Positions 23,416-34,532 of a DNA stretch of 64,000 nt are shown piece after piece; the stretch's first letter is position 1, and the number at the start of each line of letters is the position of its first letter. Source of the stretch: Orientallactaga sibirica. Taxonomy: Eukaryota; Chordata; Mammalia; Rodentia; Dipodidae. A model generated the notes under the pieces. It did not search any database. It was not told where the DNA came from and saw only the letters and a program-made list of their open reading frames with translations. The DNA lies in contig JAEOAD010000030.1 of NCBI GenBank assembly GCA_036365145.1, positions 11,160,501-11,224,500 of the forward strand, written 5' to 3'. The position numbers and the translations under genes were made by a program.

Positions 23416-24060
23416 AACCAGGGCAGCTCCAAAACTTCTGTGAGGAGAGGAATGAAGCTAAATTATGAGACCAGGGAGAGGTTTCAGTTTGAAACAGGAA
23501 ATGGGAAGTCAGTCAATGGCAGACTGAAGGGGACATGGTGAAGAAGGAGGAGCGAGGTGTCTGAAGATGGGCACAACATTGGAGGCATCAAGGCTTGACT
23601 GTCTGGGTAGGAGAGAGACATTCAGGGACCTTGAAAAAGGAAGCAATATCTGAAAGCAACATCAAGCAAGTTGAAGGTCAATTTCTTCCCATGAAAACAG
23701 GAAAAGGATCAACTGATAGGTCCTCCATTGAGGGTAAGTGGAGGTTGAGGGCTCTTGTATGTCCTGGAATTATAGAAAGTACATTTTAGCACACCCTCAT
23801 GTGGAGAAAACTCTACTGAGGTGACTGTAAAGTCCCTTCAAGCCACGCTTTCTTGGTGCCAAGCCCAATACCTTGTGATTTTTATTTTCCTCCCTCCCCG
23901 CACCCCCCACCAGTACCACTCTGCCTGTCACTGAGGTACTGAGGTAAAAAGTACTTTGTGGAGACCAGGACAGAACTAGAAGTGACTCAAGGCCCTTGCC
24001 TGGTAGGAAGAGAGAGAAAGGGCCTCTAAGATAACAGCCTGGAGCAAATTATTCTCAAAA
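23416..24060. other. Single-copy sequence upstream of a CpG island
   Basis: Less AT-rich than its surroundings. A 64-codon frame at 23595-23789 has no recognisable family. No exon is called. Confidence 0.4.
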
Positions 24061-24062
24061 CA

Positions 24063-24200
24063 TACCATAGAGCGGACATAGTAGGACACTCCTATAATCC
24101 CAGGACTCAGGAGGCAGAAGCAGAAGGATCCCCACAAATTCAAGGGCAGCGTGGTCTATATAGCGAAAATCCATCTCGAAAAGCCAAAACCAACAAAACC
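24063..24200 (+). repeat. B1 SINE, old
   Basis: 'ctataatcccaggactcagg', 'ggcagaagcagaaggatcc' and 'gtggtctatatagcgaaa' follow the B1 order with many changes. Confidence 0.6.
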
Positions 24201-24269
24201 CTGCTTAATGGATGTAAAGGGCCCGATTCTGTGTTTAGCACTAAGTGGTGCTGAATTAGGTCTGTGGGA

Positions 24270-24850
24270 TCGTGAGCAGATGACGGGTTCAAACCCGACT
24301 GAAGCGCGCCTGGAGGGTGGGTAGGGGGAGGGAAAGCAGGGCGAGGCAGTCTCCGGAGCTGCAGAAGGACGCCCCACATTCCCAGGCCCGCGGCCGGGCG
24401 GACCGGGGCTGGCGCCGGGCGCAGGAGGAAGGCGTGGGCGGCGGGGAAGGGGCGCGCACCCCAGGACGCCTATTCCAGGCTGATTGACTCTCTCCTTCCC
24501 GGGGCGCACATTACCGTGGAAGGCCTCACGGCTCTGATCACACCCAGCCGCCTCTCGGCCTCCTCCGGGCTCTTAGTTGAGACCCTGGTGGTACTGACAA
24601 CAGCATTCACCCTCTGCTGCGGCCCTGGGGTCACCAGGAGCTGGGAGGCCCGGGCTCCCCGACTTGTGCTGGGCTGGTAGCTGGATGCAAACGCCCAGCA
24701 TCACTGCCCGCGGCACTGCTGTCAAGAGCCCTCCAGGCGTCCCAGGGAGGCCGGGCCAGGGGTGATGTGGGCACTGAGTTCCACCACCTCCGCGGCCTCT
24801 GCCACCAGCCGAGCGTCGGGAACCCAGGACCGGCCCCGCCCTTATGCGGT
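24270..24850. promoter_or_regulatory. Orphan CpG island
   Basis: About 580 bp rich in G, C and CpG ('gcccgcggccgggcggacc', 'ctggcgccgggcgcagg', 'ggaaggggcgcgcacc') in an otherwise AT-rich, CpG-poor region some 21 kb upstream of Slc25a4. No protein product is recognised. The frames on both strands here are typical of GC-rich DNA. A gene start for a non-coding RNA, a bidirectional promoter or an unmethylated enhancer are all possible. Confidence 0.65.
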
Positions 24851-24879
24851 GACATCTGTGACCTGAGTGGAGGACCAAG

Positions 24880-25320
24880 CCTTTTGTGGCTCATAAGACC
24901 GAGATGTCAGGATTCTCTGAACTCCAGAAATGGGGTTAGCAAGGGAAGTAAACCACCGGAAAAGAACCGGAAGGTAACCTATTTCCACATTAAACAAATC
25001 AAATGGTTCCCCTAGCGGTAAATCAGAGAACAGGCTGACGCTGACGTAGTGAAACTATGCTGATTCTGAAAGGTTTCCATCACCACCCAGCTATCCACTT
25101 CCTCAAAATAAGGTCCTACTTGATTAGGCTGTTGCAGTCAGCATTTCCCTGCGACGATTTTGCAGCTCACGTTAAATGCACATCTTCGAAACTCAGTAGG
25201 AGCGTCACACGTTCAGCATTAATGGATACTAGCAAATAGTTTTTCAAAGTGGCTCTACTGTCGTGCATGTTCCATATTTTTTGTCACAGCTTGGCAATAT
25301 GTCTTATTTTTAAAATTTGT
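24880..25320. other. Island shore and single-copy DNA
   Basis: No gene recognised. A donor-like 'ggaaggtaacct' at about 24969 might end a first exon on the + strand, but this is only a sequence match. Confidence 0.3.
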
Positions 25321-25321
25321 T

Positions 25322-25445
25322 TTCGAGGCAGGGTCTCACTCTAGCCCAGGCTGATCTGGAACTCACTCTGTAGTCCCAGGCAAACTCACAGCGATCCTTC
25401 CTACCTCTGCTTCGAGCGTGCGTCATTCGGGTATGTAGTGTTATC
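25322..25445 (-). repeat. B1 SINE
   Basis: Reverse copy: 'tttcgaggcagggtctcac', 'gatccttcctacctctgc', ending in a diverged head. Confidence 0.75.
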
Positions 25446-25997
25446 TCACTAATTCCAGGTTAATAGGACGCTTCGTTTTTGTTTTTTTTTTTCCAATAGG
25501 TTTATATTTTGTGTTTTATATTTGTCTGTGTCTCATTATGAGATCTTTTTGTATATGGTGAGACATAACGGAGCAAATTTCTGTTTAAATATTCACTCTC
25601 TCAGCACTATTTATTGAAAATACCATCTGAATTACTCCTCTGAATTACTTTAAATTTTTGTCAGAATGCATCATCTATATATTTGTAGGTCTATTTCTAA
25701 TCTCTTAATCTGTTCCATGGATCTCTATCCATCACTAGTATCACACAATATTGAGTACTGTAGCTTTAAATGTTTTGAAAGTACATAACTTTTTCAAAAT
25801 TGTTTTGGTTACTCTGTCCTTTGTCTTTCACATGAATTTTATAATCGGCTAGTTATTTTTACCAAAAGCGGCCTGTAGAAGTTTTTGTATTTTTTTCCCA
25901 CAAATCTGGGCACCTCTAGTTTTTCTTGCCTATTGCTTTGGCTAGAAGCATAAATACAAGGTTAACTATACCAATGAGAGAGGATATATATATATTG

Positions 25998-26143
25998 GTT
26001 TTTTGAGGTAGGGTTTTGCTCTAGCCCAGGCTGACCTGGAATTCACTATTACATAGTCTCAGGGTGGCCTCGAATTCATGGCAATCCTCCTACCTCTGCC
26101 TCTTGAGTACTGGGATTAAAGGCCTGCACCACCATGCCTAGTG
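25998..26143 (-). repeat. B1 SINE inside old L1
   Basis: Reverse copy from 'ggttttttgaggtaggg' to 'ctgcaccaccatgcctag', splitting the L1 at 25485-26755. Confidence 0.88.
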
Positions 26144-26270
26144 TGAGTGGATATTCTTATCTTGTTCCCTTTCTTAGGGGAAGTCATTTAAACTCTTGCC
26201 ATTAAGCATGATATTAACTATAGGTTTCTCATAGCTATTCTTTATCTTGTGGGAAAGAATCCATGTTATT

Positions 26271-26271
<1 letters not shown>

Positions 26272-26305
<34 letters not shown>

Positions 26306-26443
26306 GTGTTTCTAGGTAGGTTCTCAGTCGAGTCCAGGCTGACCTGGAATTCAGAATTCAGGGTGGCCCTGAACTTACTGCAATCCTCCTACCACTGCCT
26401 CCCAAGTGCTGGGATTTAAGGTGTGCACCACCACACCTGGCTT
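26272..26443 (-). repeat. B1 SINE with long poly(T)
   Basis: Begins with about 32 T (the reverse of its A tail), then 'gtaggttctcagtcgagtcc' and 'aagtgctgggatttaagg'. The long tail suggests a fairly recent insertion. Confidence 0.9.
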
Positions 26444-26755
26444 ATTTCTATTTTGATATGAGTTTTTCTTTTTAAATTAGAAATGGCTATTGGATTTGTT
26501 AAATGCTTTATCCACTACATTTGTATTTTTTCTGTTTGTTCACATGATTAATTATATTGATTAATTTTCTAATGGTAAACAAACCTTGCATTTCTGTAAT
26601 TAACCTACAATTATCCATGGTGTGTTACATTGTAGTATATTTGTATTCAGTTTGCTGAAATGTTAAGAACATTTGCAGTTACTGTCTTCTCTCAAAATAT
26701 CTGTGCCCATTGTTTCTGGAATCAAGTAATGCTGGCTTTAAGATTCTGAGCTTCT

Positions 26756-26972
26756 TGGGCTGGAAAGATGGTTTAGTAGTTAGGGTGTTTGCCTGTAAAG
26801 CCAAAGTATCCTGGTTTGATTCTCCAGGACCCACATAAGCCAGAGCACAAGGGGGGGCATGCATCTGGAGTTCATTTGCAGTGGCTGTATTCCCCAGCAC
26901 ACCCATTCGCCGCTCACTCGCTCTCTCTCTCTCTCCCTTCTTTCTGTCTCTCAAATAAATAAATAAGTAAAT
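26756..26972 (+). repeat. B2-like SINE, subfamily 1
   Basis: Head 'gggctggaaagatggttta', 'agccagagcacaagggggg', CT-rich part, AAATAAATAAATAAGTAAAT end. Flanked by the target AAGATTCTGAGCTTCTTG at about 26739 and 26982. Confidence 0.9.
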
Positions 26973-26999
26973 CTTAAGAAAAGATTCTGAGCTTCTTGA

Positions 27000-27775
27000 A
27001 TTTATATACAAAAGATTTAGAGTATGCTTATGAAATGCAAACATTTTATCAAAGATTAGAATTGTATTGACAGAAATAGAGCAGAAAGTGAAATGGTCAC
27101 TTTGGGAACAAATAAATATTATTTTTTACTTTCTAGTAAAAAAAATGGAAGTATTTCTTTGGGATGTTCTCTGAAGAACTTCTATCTGTACTAAAGATCT
27201 TGCAGACTGCTGACTAAGACATGGAGAATGTAAAGACATGAGTATTGTGCATCAAGAGCTAAAACTATCCTAGGCTATCTTTAGTTCCTTTTAATAGCAG
27301 TTTTCTATCAGCCTTTATATCTGAGCTGACATTCTCAAGACTTATATAAAATTATTGGAATATATTGTTAACCTGGACACACTTCTAGCCTCCACCAACC
27401 CAAACCTAGACATGTGATAAAGACAATATCTAAATTCTGTAGACTTCCCCTGCCTTGCCATAACCACCTACTTTGACCCCACGTAAATATATAAAAGTTT
27501 ATGTAGGAAAAGCAAACAAGAAACCTTTTTCTATGGTGAAATATGTTATTCAGAGCAATTTATTTGAATCAGAATAAACAATTTTCTTATTTCTTTAAAG
27601 CAAAGTTAGTATTCTACATGAATACCTTCCTTTTTGACATTTAGGAAAACTTTGTATAAAATTGATTACTTGATGATCATCCTGGCTAGATGTTTACCCA
27701 CTTGACTGATTTTAAAGTACAGCTTTGTTTACTGATATTTTTCTATTGGTGTTGCTTTTCTTTGTTTTTTTGTAT
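27000..27775. other. Intergenic DNA, no gene seen
   Basis: AT-rich sequence, possibly further worn L1. No gene signal. Confidence 0.4.
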
Positions 27776-27779
27776 GTTT

Positions 27780-27893
27780 GTTTTGAGACTGGGTCTTGCT
27801 GTGTAGCCCAGTCTGGCCTTGAACCTGCAGCAATCTTTTTTCTTCAACATTGTGAGTGCTGGAATTACAGATGTGAGCCTCTCCTTAGTTTCT
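27780..27893 (-). repeat. B1 SINE, old
   Basis: Reverse copy: 'ttttgagactgggtcttgc', 'gtagcccagtctggccttg', 'gagtgctggaattacag'. Confidence 0.65.
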
Positions 27894-28081
27894 CAAGATG
27901 GAAGCTGGAAACATTGATTTAAAGACTCTGTCTTATATAGATATTTAGTACTATGCATTTCCTAGAATGCAGTCTCTCATAATAAATATTCTGCATGCAC
28001 TCAAGAAGAATTTTGCAAGCAGAAGGTGTGGATTTTCTGTTATGGCTTGGGATTTTGGTAAGTTTCAATTAAGTTAACTTA

Positions 28082-28237
28082 GTTTGGCATGGTGGTACAC
28101 ATCTTTAATCCCAGCACTGGGGAGACTGAGGTAAGAGGATTGCTATGAGTTCAAGGCAACTCTGAGACTACATAGTGAATTCCAGGTCAGCCTGGGATAG
28201 AGTGAGACCCTACCTCCAAAAAAAAAAAAAAAAAAAA
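28082..28237 (+). repeat. B1 SINE
   Basis: 'gtttggcatggtggtacac' to 'gagaccctacctcc' and an A tail of about 20. Flanks 'aattaagttaact' and 'aattaaatcaact' look like a worn target duplication. Confidence 0.88.
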
Positions 28238-28239
28238 AT

Positions 28240-28560
28240 TAAATCAACTGGATAGTATTGACTCTTGTACATTCTTCCTGATTTATTCAGTATTTGTTCT
28301 GTCAATTATTGAAAGTTTTTGTTCTCCAAAAAGATATGTGCCTTTGGTGTAGTAATGCATGCCTGTGTTCCCAGAACTTGGGAGACAGCGGCTGGAGTAT
28401 TGCCACAAGTTTGAGGCCAGCTTAGTTTATATAGGGAGGTCTAGCCAGCTAGAGCTATATAACAAGACCCTATCTCAAAAAACAAAAAAAAATTTTTTTA
28501 AAGAGTGTGTTCAAGTGCTAAATCCATGGTATCTGTAAATAGAGTAATGTGACCTATTTT
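28240..28560 (-). mobile_element. Possible continuation of the old reverse L1
   Basis: 'ctgtcaattattgaaag' and 'gtgtgttcaagtgc' resemble reverse L1 ORF2 motifs. A B1-like repeat lies between them (28340-28495). Weak call. Confidence 0.35.
28340..28495 (+). repeat. B1 SINE, old
   Basis: 'tgcctgtgttcccagaacttg', 'acaagtttgaggccagc' and 'aagaccctatctcaaaa' with many substitutions. Confidence 0.6.
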
Positions 28561-28564
28561 TATA

Positions 28565-28750
28565 TTTTATTTATTTATTTGAGAGAAAGGGAGAGAGAGA
28601 GAATGGGCATGCCACAGCCTCTAGCCACTGCAAACAAACTTAAGATGCTTGCGCCTCCTTGTGCATCTAGCTTACGTGGGTCCTGAAGAATCAAACCAGG
28701 GTCCTTTGGCTTTGCAGGCAAACACCTTAACTACTAAGTCATCTTCTCAG
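28565..28750 (-). repeat. B2-like SINE, subfamily 1
   Basis: Reverse copy from 'ttatttatttgagagaaagg' to 'aagtcatcttctcag'; the CT-rich part is short. Confidence 0.82.
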
Positions 28751-29177
28751 TAGGTTTTATCCCAGGGTACAGGGATGGGTCAACATATGGAAATTGATAA
28801 ATGTAATACACCAAATGAATAGCCTTAAAGACAGAAATTGCATGATCTTTTGAACAGATGCAGAAAAGGCCTTTGACAAAATATAACATCCTTTCATGAT
28901 TAAGCTATTGGAAAGACTAAGTATGGAGGGATCATATCTTAACATAATAAGGGCTATATATAACAGACCCAAGGCCTAGATTATACTAATGTGGAAACCC
29001 TTGCAGCATTCCCATTAAGGTCTGGAACAAGATAGGGATGCCCACTCTCACCACTGCTTTTCAACAGAGTTCTTGAAGTCTTAGCTTAAATGATAAGACA
29101 AGAGAAAGAAATAAAAAGGATGTAAATTATTCCTATTTGCAGAAGTTCAAGGACACCCTGAGACATCACCACAAAAA

Positions 29178-29255
29178 ATTCCAGGCGTGGTGGGCCTTTA
29201 ATCCCAGCCTGGGAGGCAGAGAGTAATTGCCAAGGACACCTGAGAAAACCAGGTC

Positions 29256-29283
<28 letters not shown>
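29178..29283 (+). repeat. B1 SINE, internally shortened
   Basis: 'ccaggcgtggtgggcctttaatc' lacks the 'cacacg' of box A, 'cccagcctgggaggcag' lacks 'cacttg', and the distal part is cut to 'gagaaaaccaggtc'. Several separate short deletions in one copy, followed by about 28 A. Confidence 0.75.
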
Positions 29284-29287
<4 letters not shown>

Positions 29288-29365
29288 TAGAGATAAAGTC
29301 TTTCAGCAAAATGTCAGGATATAAAATCAACACCAATGACAAACATACAGAAAAGAAATCAACAT

Positions 29366-29509
29366 TGGGCATGGTGGCACACGCCTTTAATCCCAGCACT
29401 TGGGAGGCAGAGGTAGGATGATCGCCATGAGTTTGAGGCCACTCTGAGACTACATAGTGAATTCCAGAACATCTGAGCTAGAGTGAGACCCTGCCTTGGA
29501 AAAAAAAAG

Positions 29510-29540
<31 letters not shown>
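29366..29540 (+). repeat. B1 SINE inside L1 ORF2
   Basis: 'gggcatggtggcacacgcc' to 'gagaccctgccttgg' with a long A-rich tail. Flanks 'gaaaagaaatcaa' and 'gaaaatcaagg' fit a target duplication. Confidence 0.9.
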
Positions 29541-29541
<1 letters not shown>

Positions 29542-29781
29542 AAATCAAGGAAGCAGTCCCATTTACAATAGCCATGAAGAGAATTAAATATCTTGGAATA
29601 TCCCCAGCTTAGGAAGTGAAAGGCCCCTACAATGAAAACAGAAAAATGCTGAAGAAAGAAATTGAGGAAGACATAAGAAGATGGAAAGACCTCCCATGCT
29701 AATGAATCTAGAGAACTAATACTATTAAAATGGCCATCCTATCAAAAGTAATATACAGATTCAATGAAATTCCAATGCTAT

Positions 29782-29988
29782 GGGGCTGGAGAGATGGCTT
29801 AGCGGTTAAGGCATTTGCCTGCAAAGCCAAAGGATTCCAGTTTGTCTCTCTAGGACCCATGTAAGCCAGATGCACAAGGGGGTGCATGCATCTGGAGTTA
29901 TTTGCAGTGGCTGGAGGCCCTGGTATGCCCATTCTCTCTTTTTCTGCTTCTTTCCCTCAAATAAATAAATAAAATATATTTTTTTAAA
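29782..29988 (+). repeat. B2-like SINE inside L1 ORF2
   Basis: Subfamily 1 copy ('ggggctggagagatggctta', 'gtgcatgcatctggag') ending AAATAAATAAATAAAATA. Confidence 0.9.
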
Positions 29989-30027
29989 AATCCAGCTATA
30001 TTCTTCATAGAATTAAAAAGTAATTTC

Positions 30028-30178
30028 AGCCAGGCATGGTGGTGCACACCTTTAATCCCAGCACTTGGGAGGCAGAGGTAGGAGGATTGCCATGAGTTTG
30101 AGGCCACCCTGAAACTACATAGTGAATTCCAGGTCAGCCTGGGCTAGATTGAAACCCTACCTGAAAAAACCAATAATA
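30028..30178 (+). repeat. B1 SINE inside L1 ORF2
   Basis: 'gccaggcatggtggtgcac' to 'gaaaccctacctgaaaaaac', followed by an (AAT/GAT)n-like tail. Confidence 0.9.
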
Positions 30179-30969
30179 ATGATAATAATGATCTCAAAAT
30201 CCATATGTAAGCATGAAAGGCCTTAGACAGCCAAAAATACCCTCAGCAAAAGGAATACTACTGGTCATATCATCATACCTGACTTCAAGATATAGATAAA
30301 GGCATATTCATAAAAATATCAGGAATCAATGGAATAGAATATCCAGGTTTAAGTAACTAGAGCTATCTGATCTTTGACAAAGAGATCAAAAACATACACT
30401 GGAGAAAAAGACTGCATCTTCAACAAATGGTGCTAGGAAAATTGGATAACCATATGAAGAATGAATCTGCACCAGTCCCTCTCACCCTGCACAAAGATCA
30501 ACTCCAAATGGATCAAGGACCTCTATATAAGACTCAAAACTTCTAGAAACAGCTAGAAGAACAAATAGGGAGAACACTTCAAGATGTAAGTGTAGGGAAA
30601 TATTTTCTGAATAAGACCCGAGTAGCCCAGGGAATTAGACAAACACTCAACCAGTGGGATCTCATGAAACTAAAAAGCTATTGTACAGACAAACAAACAA
30701 ATAACAGAATCAACAGACAACCTACAAAATGAGAGGTTTAATATCTAGAATATATAAAGAACTCAAAAATGCAATTAAAAAGCAACTACTCAGAAAATGG
30801 GGCAGGGAACTGGATAGAAAGCTTTCAAAGGAAGAAATATAAAAGGCCAATAAACACCTAGAAAGATGTTCAACATCTTTAGCTGTCAGGGAAATGCATA
30901 TTAAAAGGATTTTGTGATTCCATCTCACTCCAGTCAGAATGGCTATCATCAGAAAAAAAAAAAAAAAAA

Positions 30970-31127
30970 TCAAACCAGGGTGGTGGCACATGCCTTTAAT
31001 CCCAGCACTTGGGAGGCAGAGGTAGGAGGATCGCTGTGCGTGCGAGGCCAGCCTGAGACTGCATAGTGAATTCCAGGTCAACCTGAGCCAGAGTGACACC
31101 CTTCCTCGAAAAACAAAAACAAAAAAA
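30970..31127 (+). repeat. B1 SINE inside L1 ORF2
   Basis: Starts 'aaaccagggtggtggcac' after an A-rich run and ends 'gacacccttcctcgaaaaac'. It separates 'ggctatcatcag' from 'gtaaacttgtatgg' of the L1. Confidence 0.9.
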
Positions 31128-31645
31128 TGTAAACTTGTATGGCCACTATGGGAATCAGTGTGGAGGCTCCTCAAAAACCTGAAAATAGATCTACCATTTG
31201 ATACCAATATACTACTCCTGGATATATACCCTAAAGACTCCACTCTCTACTACAGATACACTTGTTCAGCCATGTTTGTTGTTGCTCTATTCACAATAGC
31301 TAGGAATTGAAAACAGGCCAGATGCCCACCAACTGATGAATGAAGATGTGGTACATATGCACAATAAAATTATCAGTGAAAAAAATGAAATAATGAAATT
31401 TTCAGGAAAATAAATGGACTTGGAAAAAAATCATACTCATTGGCTTCACACAGGCAGAAGAAAAAACCACATGGAAGGGATGAGAGGAGGTGATATTTGA
31501 CAGGCAAGTGGAGGGACAGAATACAGTGGATGGAAGGGTCCTGGGTGGTTGAGTGGTAAGGGAGAGTCGGGGAAGCTTATGACAGCATGAATCAGTGACA
31601 TAGAAACCTACTTCATGGTTAACTAATTAAAAGATATAACTCTTA

Positions 31646-31801
31646 GCCGGGAGTGGTGGCGCACGCCTTTAATCCTAGCACTTGGAAGGCTGAGGTTGGA
31701 GGATTGCCGTGAGTTCGAGGCCATCCTGAAACTACATAGTTAATTTCAGGTCAGCCAGGGCCAGAGTGAAACCCTACCTCAAAAAAAAAAAAAAAAAAAA
31801 A
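31646..31801 (+). repeat. B1 SINE with perfect target duplication
   Basis: AAGATATAACTCTTA at 31631-31645 and 31802-31816 frames a complete B1 ('gccgggagtggtggcgcacg') with an A tail of about 23. It inserted in the L1 3' UTR after that L1 was in place. Confidence 0.95.
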
Positions 31802-32368
31802 AAGATATAACTCTTAATAAGGGGTGAGAGAGTAGTCTGTGCAGAAGTGCCCCGTAGGAGGTGGAGAAAGCTTAACCCTAAAACCATGGGCTCTGGCTGG
31901 TAAATCCCAGTGCCAGAACTGGATTTCTCACCAACAGAATGCTATTGGTCAGGGAAGCCCAAGAGGTCTCCAAAACCACACAGGCTATTGACAAAACACT
32001 TGATTACCCTCCAAAGCTAAACAGTAAGACCCTATTGCTGAAAGACACCACAGGCTGCAAGCACAGGAAAATGAGGAATCACCATGGAACAGAGAAGGAA
32101 GCCTAATGGCTAGCCCTCATAGTGCTGGAAAGTTCTATGCAAGCTGCAGGGGGATAATGGTCACCAACAGCATGAACAAGTAGGGGATCCTGAAAGCTAC
32201 AAAATCAACTAACTAGGCAATATGTACACAGTGGTATAAAGTGACACACACGTTATGGGCTAATCATCTGATCTCAGATTAGATATGAGGCTCAATAGGT
32301 GGGAAGGAACTGATACCTGGTACTGAGAACCAAGTCAAAATGCTATGGATAAGAAGGTCATAGACTCT

Positions 32369-32517
32369 GCCAGGCATAGTCGCACAAGCCTTTAACACCA
32401 GCACTCACAAGGCAGAGGTAGGAGGATTGCTGTGAGTTCGAGGCCAGCATGGGACTACATAGTGAATTCCAGGTCAGCCTGGGCTAGTGAGACTCTACCA
32501 CAAAAAAAAAAAAAAAG
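32369..32517 (+). repeat. B1 SINE
   Basis: 'gccaggcatagtcgcacaag' to 'gagactctaccac' with an A tail. Box A has changed (tcgcacaag for ggcgcacgc). Confidence 0.88.
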
Positions 32518-32954
32518 TAGAAAACTATTTTGAGAATAGTTGCATGTGATCACCCTCTAGTGGCCACAGTAAATAATGCAATAAAATTCAAGCAATTCCA
32601 GATCTGCAGTATCAGAGCAAGCTAGGAATGAATGTTTAACAGTTGAGTCAATTTCTCACATAAGACTTTCACGTTTACCACAGCAGTATATGAAATGAAA
32701 TAACGGTCCCAAGGAACTTTAGGAACAAATACAAGGAATATTTACCTAAAATAATTAATAACAAACGTGGAGTTACACTTTGATGTATACTTCAAAAATA
32801 CAGTGTCACTGAATACATAAGACAATCATGATAAGTGGTAGGAATTGTCACTTTTGAGAACATCCCTAAGGACAAATGGAAAGTATAAGATGACAAAAAT
32901 TAAAATTTAAAACATGTTCAGTCATATCCTTCATAGCATCCTCTGAATCCATAA

Positions 32955-33293
32955 TGTATCAGTTACTTTCTTGTTGCTAGGACAAAATGCCCTATCAGAA
33001 GCAGCTTAAGGGAAGAAAGGGTTTATATTTGCCTTACAGTTTCAAGGGAAAGTGTTCATTATGGTGGGGTAACCCTGAGCAGGAAGCTTGGCCTCACATC
33101 CTTACCTTAGCAGGGATAGAAAAAGCAAGTTGGGCTGGGCTTTAACACTTCAAGGGCCTTCCCTAGTGGCACACTTCCTCCAAAAAGGTTCCACCTCTTA
33201 AACATTCCACAACCTTTCCGAAGTACCACCAGCTGGATATTAAGTATTCAAACACATGTGTCTATGGAGGACATTATGCATTCAATAACTACA
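32955..33293 (-). mobile_element. MaLR-type solo LTR, old
   Basis: 339-bp block (TG...CA) with 'cagaagcagcttaaggg', 'gtttcaagggaaagtg' and 'aaacacatgtgtctatgg'. The same blocks make up the LTRs at 57715-58059 and 60055-60386. Reverse orientation, no interior attached. Confidence 0.65.
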
Positions 33294-33371
33294 TAATTAT
33301 TTCAAAATAAAACAAAACTTATCTGATCATGACAAACGAAAATGGATTCAAACTCATTAAAGAAGTATCCA

Positions 33372-33670
33372 GGACTGGGTAGATGACTTAGTGGCTAAAG
33401 GTGCTTGCTTGTAACACCTGCCAATATGAGTTCAATTCCCCAGAACCCACATAAAGGATGCAAAGTGGCACACGCATTTGAAATTCTAACATGCCCTACA
33501 ACAATGGAAGGTGGATCCAGGAGAATCCAAAGCTCGCTTGCTCATTTGTAGTTAGGCAGTTCACTTGCAAGAGACCCTATCTCAAGGAAAATGGAGTCCA
33601 GACATCTCAAAGTTGTCCTCTGTCTTCCACTTGTATGCCATGGAGCACGTGCATGCACACACATGCATAA
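33372..33670 (+). repeat. B4/RSINE-like composite
   Basis: tRNA-like head ('gatgacttagtggctaaagg', 'gagttcaattcccc') fused to a diverged B1-like body ('caagagaccctatctcaagg') and a 'cacgtgcatgcacacacatg' end, the layout of rodent B4/RSINE repeats. Confidence 0.6.
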
Positions 33671-33845
33671 ATGAATTAGAAAAAAAGATATATCAACTTT
33701 GTTTTTCAAAAGGAAAAGGCTTACAGAACATACCTAAAGCACATGGAATGCTTGAAATAAAGGGAAAGAAAAAGATAAGTTAGGCATATGCAAAACAAGG
33801 GAAAGCAAGAAATGATCTACCAATTTAGAAAGAAAGTGCTTTGAC

Positions 33846-34068
33846 CCGAGCGTGGTGGCACACACCTTTAATCCCAGCACTTGGGAGGCAAAGATAGGAG
33901 GATCGCCATGAGTTCAAGGCCATTTTGAGACTACATAGTGAATTCCAGGACAGCCTGAGCTAGAGCGAGTCACTACCAAGAAAAAATTAAGGAAGGAAGG
34001 GAGGGAGGGGGAGGGAGGGAGGGAGGGAGGGAGGGAGGGAGGGAGGGAGGAAGATAGAGGGAGAGAGA
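33846..34068 (+). repeat. B1 SINE with (GGGA)n tail
   Basis: B1 body to about 33985, then a purine tail of GGAA and GGGA units (33991-34049). GCTTTGA occurs just before the body and again just after the tail. Confidence 0.88.
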
Positions 34069-34140
34069 GAGCGAGCTTTGAGGCAAAAAGCACTACTATA
34101 GATAAAAAGGGATGCAGCTTAATGATAAAAAGTTAACTTG

Positions 34141-34287
34141 GGCTGGGCGTGATGGTGCATGCTTTTAATCCCAGCACTCGGGAGGCAGAGGTAGGATATT
34201 GCCCTGAGACTACATAGTGAATTCCAGGTCAGCCTAGGCAGAATGAGACACTACCTCGAAAAACCAAAAAAAGAGAGAGAGAGAAAG
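34141..34287 (+). repeat. B1 SINE, first of two at one target
   Basis: 'ggctgggcgtgatggtgcatg' to 'gacactacctcgaaaaacc', middle shortened at 'aggatattgccctgag'. AAAAGTTAACTTG at 34128-34140 recurs as AAAAATTAACTTG at 34288-34300. Confidence 0.9.
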
Positions 34288-34300
34288 AAAAATTAACTTG

Positions 34301-34497
34301 GGGGCGCTGGAGAGATTGCTTAGTAGTTAAGGTGCTTGACTGCGAAGTCTAAGGACCCAGGTTTGATCCCCAGTACCCACATAAGCCAGATGCACAAGGT
34401 AGCATATTCATCTGGAGTTCATTTGCAGTGGCTGGAGGCCCTGGTGTGCCCATTCTCTCCCCCCCCCCTCTCTCTCTCTCTCTCCCTCCCTCCCTCC

Positions 34498-34532
<35 letters not shown>

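Larger units (their letters stand above)
25485..26755 (-). mobile_element. L1 ORF2 fragment, old, reverse
   Basis: Reverse ORF2-derived blocks in the expected order: 'cactatttattgaaaatacc', 'tattgctttggctagaagc', 'cttgccattaagcatgat', 'taggtttctcatagctat', 'caaaccttgcatttctg', 'aagtaatgctggc'. Two B1 copies are inserted in it. No frame stays open. Confidence 0.7.
28752..32345 (+). mobile_element. L1: C-terminal ORF2 part plus long 3' UTR, broken by SINEs
   Basis: The ORF2 remnant runs from the reverse transcriptase region ('gcagaaaaggcctttgacaa', 'gatagggatgcccactctc') to the C-terminal region ('tttgacaaagagatcaaaaa', 'tggatatataccctaaag', 'atgtggtacatatgcac'). After about 31400 it passes without a break into the 3' UTR found as separate insertions elsewhere in the window. 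At least six SINEs interrupt it. Stops and frameshifts are many, so it encodes nothing. ORF1 and the 5' part are missing. Confidence 0.85.

Noticed and set aside
24156..24878. Open frames of 80-117 codons in the orphan CpG island
   Set aside because: Low stop density is expected at this GC content. They overlap in several frames and show no domain; none resembles Helt, the gene expected upstream by synteny.
30722..31243. 173-codon minus-strand frame
   Set aside because: It is the reverse of L1 ORF2 sequence and an inserted B1; not a gene.
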